From positions 1 through 7,861 of the forward strand of contig CAAFQR010000107.1 in NCBI GenBank assembly GCA_900765165.1: DNA of 7,861 nucleotides, read 5' to 3'. This DNA is from Veillonellaceae bacterium. GTDB lineage: Bacteria; Bacillota; Negativicutes; Veillonellales; Veillonellaceae. The notes beneath the pieces were generated by a model. It was not told the DNA's origin. It searched no databases and saw only the letters and a list, made by a program, of their open reading frames with translations. Both the position numbers and the translations under genes were made by a program. Shown one piece after another: positions 5,501 to 7,861 of the stretch. The first letter of the stretch is position 1, and every line of letters starts with the position of its first letter.

Positions 5501-6886
5501 ATGAAATTCAATAAAAGTGTTACCGGTTTAATTGTAGGTGTACTGGTAGCCATTCTTATTTGGTTTGTGCCGCTGGCCGGGCTGAGCACGGAAGGGCATC
5601 TTTGCTTGGCTTTGTCGCTCATGACGGTCATCTTCTGGGCTTTCGGTGTGACGCAACCGGGCTACACATCGGGCCTATACCTAGTGCTCTTGGCGGCCAT
5701 GAAAGTGGCGCCAACGACGCTAATATTTTCAACGTGGACCACGTCCATGATGTACTTGATCATCGGGGCTTATCTCATCGCTACGGCGGTGAAGGAGTCG
5801 GGCCTGGGCGAACGAATCGCTTACTGGTATATCGACAAGTACGTGTCTGGTTATAATAGCATTATCGTGTCGATATTCGTTCTCACGTTTATCTTATCGC
5901 TCTTAATCCCGCATCCGTGGCCCCGCGCGTTCCTCATCATGTCCGTTATGGCCGTGGTTATTAAGAGCGCGAACATTCCGCAGGTGGATGCAGTGAAAAT
6001 TGGCTTCACCGTGTTTACCGCGTCTATTCCGGTGTCCATGATATTCCTCACCGGCGATGCGTCCATCAACCCGTTGGCAGCGCAATACACGGCACCGGTG
6101 GACATGGGCTGGATGATGTGGTTCAAGGTGATGGGCGTGCCCATGATTATTACCAGCCTGATAACATTGGGCATGATTCTCGTCATGTTCAAGCCGTCTC
6201 AGCCGGTCATCGTCAACCATGATGAAATAAACCGCCAGCGCGAGGCGTTAGGGCCTATGACGGGCAAAGAAAAACGCACTGCCTTTTGGGTTGTTGTGGC
6301 CATCATCTTATGGATGACGGACTCCATCCATGGCATCGATATTGGTTGGGTTACACTCTTTATCGCTGTTATCATGGCATTTCCGAAAATCGGCGGCGTT
6401 CTCACACCGGCTAGCTGGAGCGGCGTGCCGGTGCAGACACTGTTATTCTTAACAGCCGCTGTAGCTATCGGTAAGGTTGGCGGCGCTACCGGCATGAATG
6501 CGTGGCTGGCGCAGACGTTCTTGCCGTCTCAAGTGCCGGGTAACATGTTCGTCTTAGGCGCGTTCATTACAGTTATCGCCCTCGTCATTCACATGCTTTT
6601 TGGCAGCGTTATCGCCGTAATGGGCATCGTCATCCCGGCCATGCTCGCCTTTACCCAATCCATGGGCATTTCGCCCATTATCCCCACCATGCTTGCTTAT
6701 AGCGTGGTTAACACACACTTTGTACTCCCGTTCCACAATTTGGCCATCCTCGTCGGGACCGGCCCCGAAAATGGTATGTACTCCGAAAAGGAAACAGTCC
6801 GTTTCGGCATTCCCTTCATTGTCGTGCTGTTTATCATATCCTGTGTTATCGAATTGCCGTGGTGGAAGGTCATCGGCATTTGGTAA
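5501..6886 (+). CDS. DASS/SLC13-family anion permease, probable aromatic acid transporter
   Basis: A 461-residue polytopic inner-membrane protein of the divalent anion:sodium symporter (SLC13) type. The segment AYLIATAVKESGLGERIAYW (90-109) is a recognisable family landmark, and LPFHNLAILVGTG (409-420) occupies the place of the family's late proline-rich segment. The two halves are joined by a hydrophilic loop around 232-260. The Ser-Asn-Thr motifs that bind sodium and carboxylate in well-studied members are absent: the first re-entrant region reads IPHPWPRAF (136-144) and the second FGSVIAVMGIVIPA (367-380). Substrate and coupling ion may therefore differ. Eight bases separate it from the decarboxylase gene, so uptake of the decarboxylase substrate, or exchange of substrate and product, is the likely role. 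As I recall, the Lactobacillus gallate cluster also has a dedicated permease gene beside lpdC. Confidence 0.85.
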   Translation: MKFNKSVTGLIVGVLVAILIWFVPLAGLSTEGHLCLALSLMTVIFWAFGVTQPGYTSGLYLVLLAAMKVAPTTLIFSTWTTSMMYLIIGAYLIATAVKESGLGERIAYWYIDKYVSGYNSIIVSIFVLTFILSLLIPHPWPRAFLIMSVMAVVIKSANIPQVDAVKIGFTVFTASIPVSMIFLTGDASINPLAAQYTAPVDMGWMMWFKVMGVPMIITSLITLGMILVMFKPSQPVIVNHDEINRQREALGPMTGKEKRTAFWVVVAIILWMTDSIHGIDIGWVTLFIAVIMAFPKIGGVLTPASWSGVPVQTLLFLTAAVAIGKVGGATGMNAWLAQTFLPSQVPGNMFVLGAFITVIALVIHMLFGSVIAVMGIVIPAMLAFTQSMGISPIIPTMLAYSVVNTHFVLPFHNLAILVGTGPENGMYSEKETVRFGIPFIVVLFIISCVIELPWWKVIGIW

Positions 6887-6893
6887 CACAAAA

Positions 6894-6934
6894 AATGGGT
6901 GCTTTAAGCGTTGCTAACGTATAAAACATCCATT
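6894..6934 (+). other. Imperfect hairpin between the permease and ubiX
   Basis: AATGGGTGCTTTAAGCGTT (6894-6912) pairs with 6917-6934 around a GCTA loop, with two G-U pairs and two mismatches. It lies eight bases after the permease stop and 37 bases before the ubiX ribosome site, in the only sizeable gap of the operon (95 bp). No T-run follows it directly, so it may be an mRNA stability or processing element rather than a terminator. It does not share the loop of the large palindromes. Confidence 0.45.
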
Positions 6935-6981
6935 GGTGCACAAGTCATTTCACAATCTCTTTTTAACTATTAGGAGGCACT

Positions 6982-7557
6982 ATGCGTATCATCGTAGGTA
7001 TTTCAGGCGCCAGCGGCGTGCTTATGGGCTATCGGCTCATGGAGGCGCTGCGTGCGGTGCCGGATATGGAAATCCATCTCATCATGACCGACGGCGCGGC
7101 ATTGACGTTCGGCATGGAGACCACAATTCCTCTCTCTGAAATAAAATCCCTGGCAGACGTTGTTCACGATAACCGCAACTTGGCAGCGACTATATCCAGT
7201 GGATCCTTTAAAACCGATGGCATGATTATCATGCCCTGCAGCATGAAAACCATGGCCGGCATAGCTTCCGGCTACGCAGAAAATCTACTCCTGCGCGCCG
7301 CCGATGTGTGCCTTAAGGAAGGGCGCAAAGTCGTCGTCGTACCCCGCGAAATGCCGCTGAACCGTATCCATCTACGCAATATGAATACCCTTGCTGAAGT
7401 TGGCTGTGCCATCGTGCCGCCTATGCTCACCTTTTACAACCACGCCGACACGCTAGAAGAGCAAATCCAGCACGTTATTGGCAAGGTCCTCATGCAGTTT
7501 GATATCGATTACGCGCCGTTTCGGCCTTGGCAAGGAGGTGAAGCAAATGGACGCTAA
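6982..7557 (+). CDS. ubiX: UbiX-family flavin prenyltransferase (LpdB-like)
   Basis: A 191-residue cytoplasmic enzyme of normal family length that attaches a dimethylallyl group to reduced FMN to make prenyl-FMN, the cofactor of UbiD enzymes. The FMN-binding GISGASG is at 6-12. PCSMKTMAGIASG (85-97) carries the conserved serine region, PREMPLNRIHLRNM (121-134) the phosphate-binding and catalytic arginine segment, and PPMLTFYN (146-153) the conserved tyrosine near the active site. The start is ATG 6982, with AGGAGG at 6972-6977 in front. It probably continues the transcript of the decarboxylase and permease, after a 95-bp gap with a hairpin, and overlaps the next gene by 11 bases. Its presence makes the decarboxylase operon self-sufficient for cofactor, like the lpdB/bsdB genes of other phenolic acid decarboxylase systems. 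Confidence 0.93.
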   Translation: MRIIVGISGASGVLMGYRLMEALRAVPDMEIHLIMTDGAALTFGMETTIPLSEIKSLADVVHDNRNLAATISSGSFKTDGMIIMPCSMKTMAGIASGYAENLLLRAADVCLKEGRKVVVVPREMPLNRIHLRNMNTLAEVGCAIVPPMLTFYNHADTLEEQIQHVIGKVLMQFDIDYAPFRPWQGGEANGR

Positions 7558-7861
7558 CGTAAAAACCCCACAAGAATTTGCAGGTGGTACTACCCGTAAA
7601 AATTCACATCAATCCTACTCCGGTACCGGCTCATCAAAGTCTAATATCAGTATAAGTACACACACAATTCAGTCCACAGCCGGTACTGTCACACTCAATG
7701 GTGTTGTTACCTTTGTAGGCCCTGATGCGGTTGTCGTCATGGGAGGTGGCGACAAACCGCACATTGGCGCCGTAGCTATTGGCGAGCCGCGGCCTAGCCT
7801 AGACAACCCAATTAACAGTTCCTCATCAGCGTCCGTTTATTGCCGCGTAGGCCACAAAGAA
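7547..7861 (+). CDS. lpdD: LpdD-like prenylated-flavin chaperone, 5' part (runs off window)
   Basis: An open frame of 105 codons with no stop before the window ends. The start is ATG 7547, with AAGGAGGTG at 7532-7540 inside the end of ubiX; the 11-base overlap implies coupled translation. The first 30 or so residues are polar and rich in Ser, Thr and Gly. The remainder looks like a compact beta-rich domain with GGGDKPHIGAVAIGEPRPSL (67-85 region) and SSASVYCRVGHKE (93-105), which I recognise as the hallmark of the LpdD family found with gallate decarboxylase. Members are thought to help deliver or stabilise prenyl-FMN for the UbiD partner; this role comes from the family name and context, not from the sequence. 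About 20-40 residues are probably missing at the C-terminus. The alternative call is a conserved small partner subunit of unknown function. Confidence 0.75.
   Translation, partial: MDANVKTPQEFAGGTTRKNSHQSYSGTGSSKSNISISTHTIQSTAGTVTLNGVVTFVGPDAVVVMGGGDKPHIGAVAIGEPRPSLDNPINSSSSASVYCRVGHKE

Overview
The window looks like chromosomal DNA from an anaerobic Firmicute, most likely of the Negativicutes. The grounds are strong AGGAGG ribosome sites, coding DNA of roughly balanced GC separated by AT-richer spacers, and a gallate-decarboxylase-type operon. The genus cannot be fixed from sequence alone. All six genes read on the + strand.

Layout: a 14-helix MFS exporter (296-1642); an 824-bp spacer; a BmrR-like MerR regulator with a GyrI-like effector domain (2467-3336); a 644-bp spacer; then an operon of a UbiD-family decarboxylase resembling gallate decarboxylase LpdC (3981-5492), a DASS/SLC13-type permease (5501-6886), the prenyl-FMN synthase UbiX (6982-7557) and an LpdD-like protein that runs off the window (7547-7861).

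The pieces form a plausible system. The permease would import an aromatic acid. UbiX would make prenylated FMN, the LpdD-like protein would help deliver or protect it, and the decarboxylase would convert the acid to a phenol. Two promoters, before the MFS gene and before the decarboxylase operon, carry the same BmrR-type operator: a dyad ACTGTAT-N7-ATACAGT inside a 19-bp spacer between TTGACT and TACGCT. The MerR gene between them is the obvious candidate regulator, which would tie the exporter to the decarboxylation operon.

The most unusual content is in the spacers. Each long spacer is filled by very large imperfect palindromes: one truncated at the left edge (1-148), then 1623-1957, 2025-2437 and 3350-3796. 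All share a near-constant 34-35-nt loop. The apical stem has a different sequence in different copies but still pairs within each copy (19 bp and perfect in two of them). Three of the four copies sit just upstream of a MerR-type promoter or a degenerate version of one. I do not recognise this element family.
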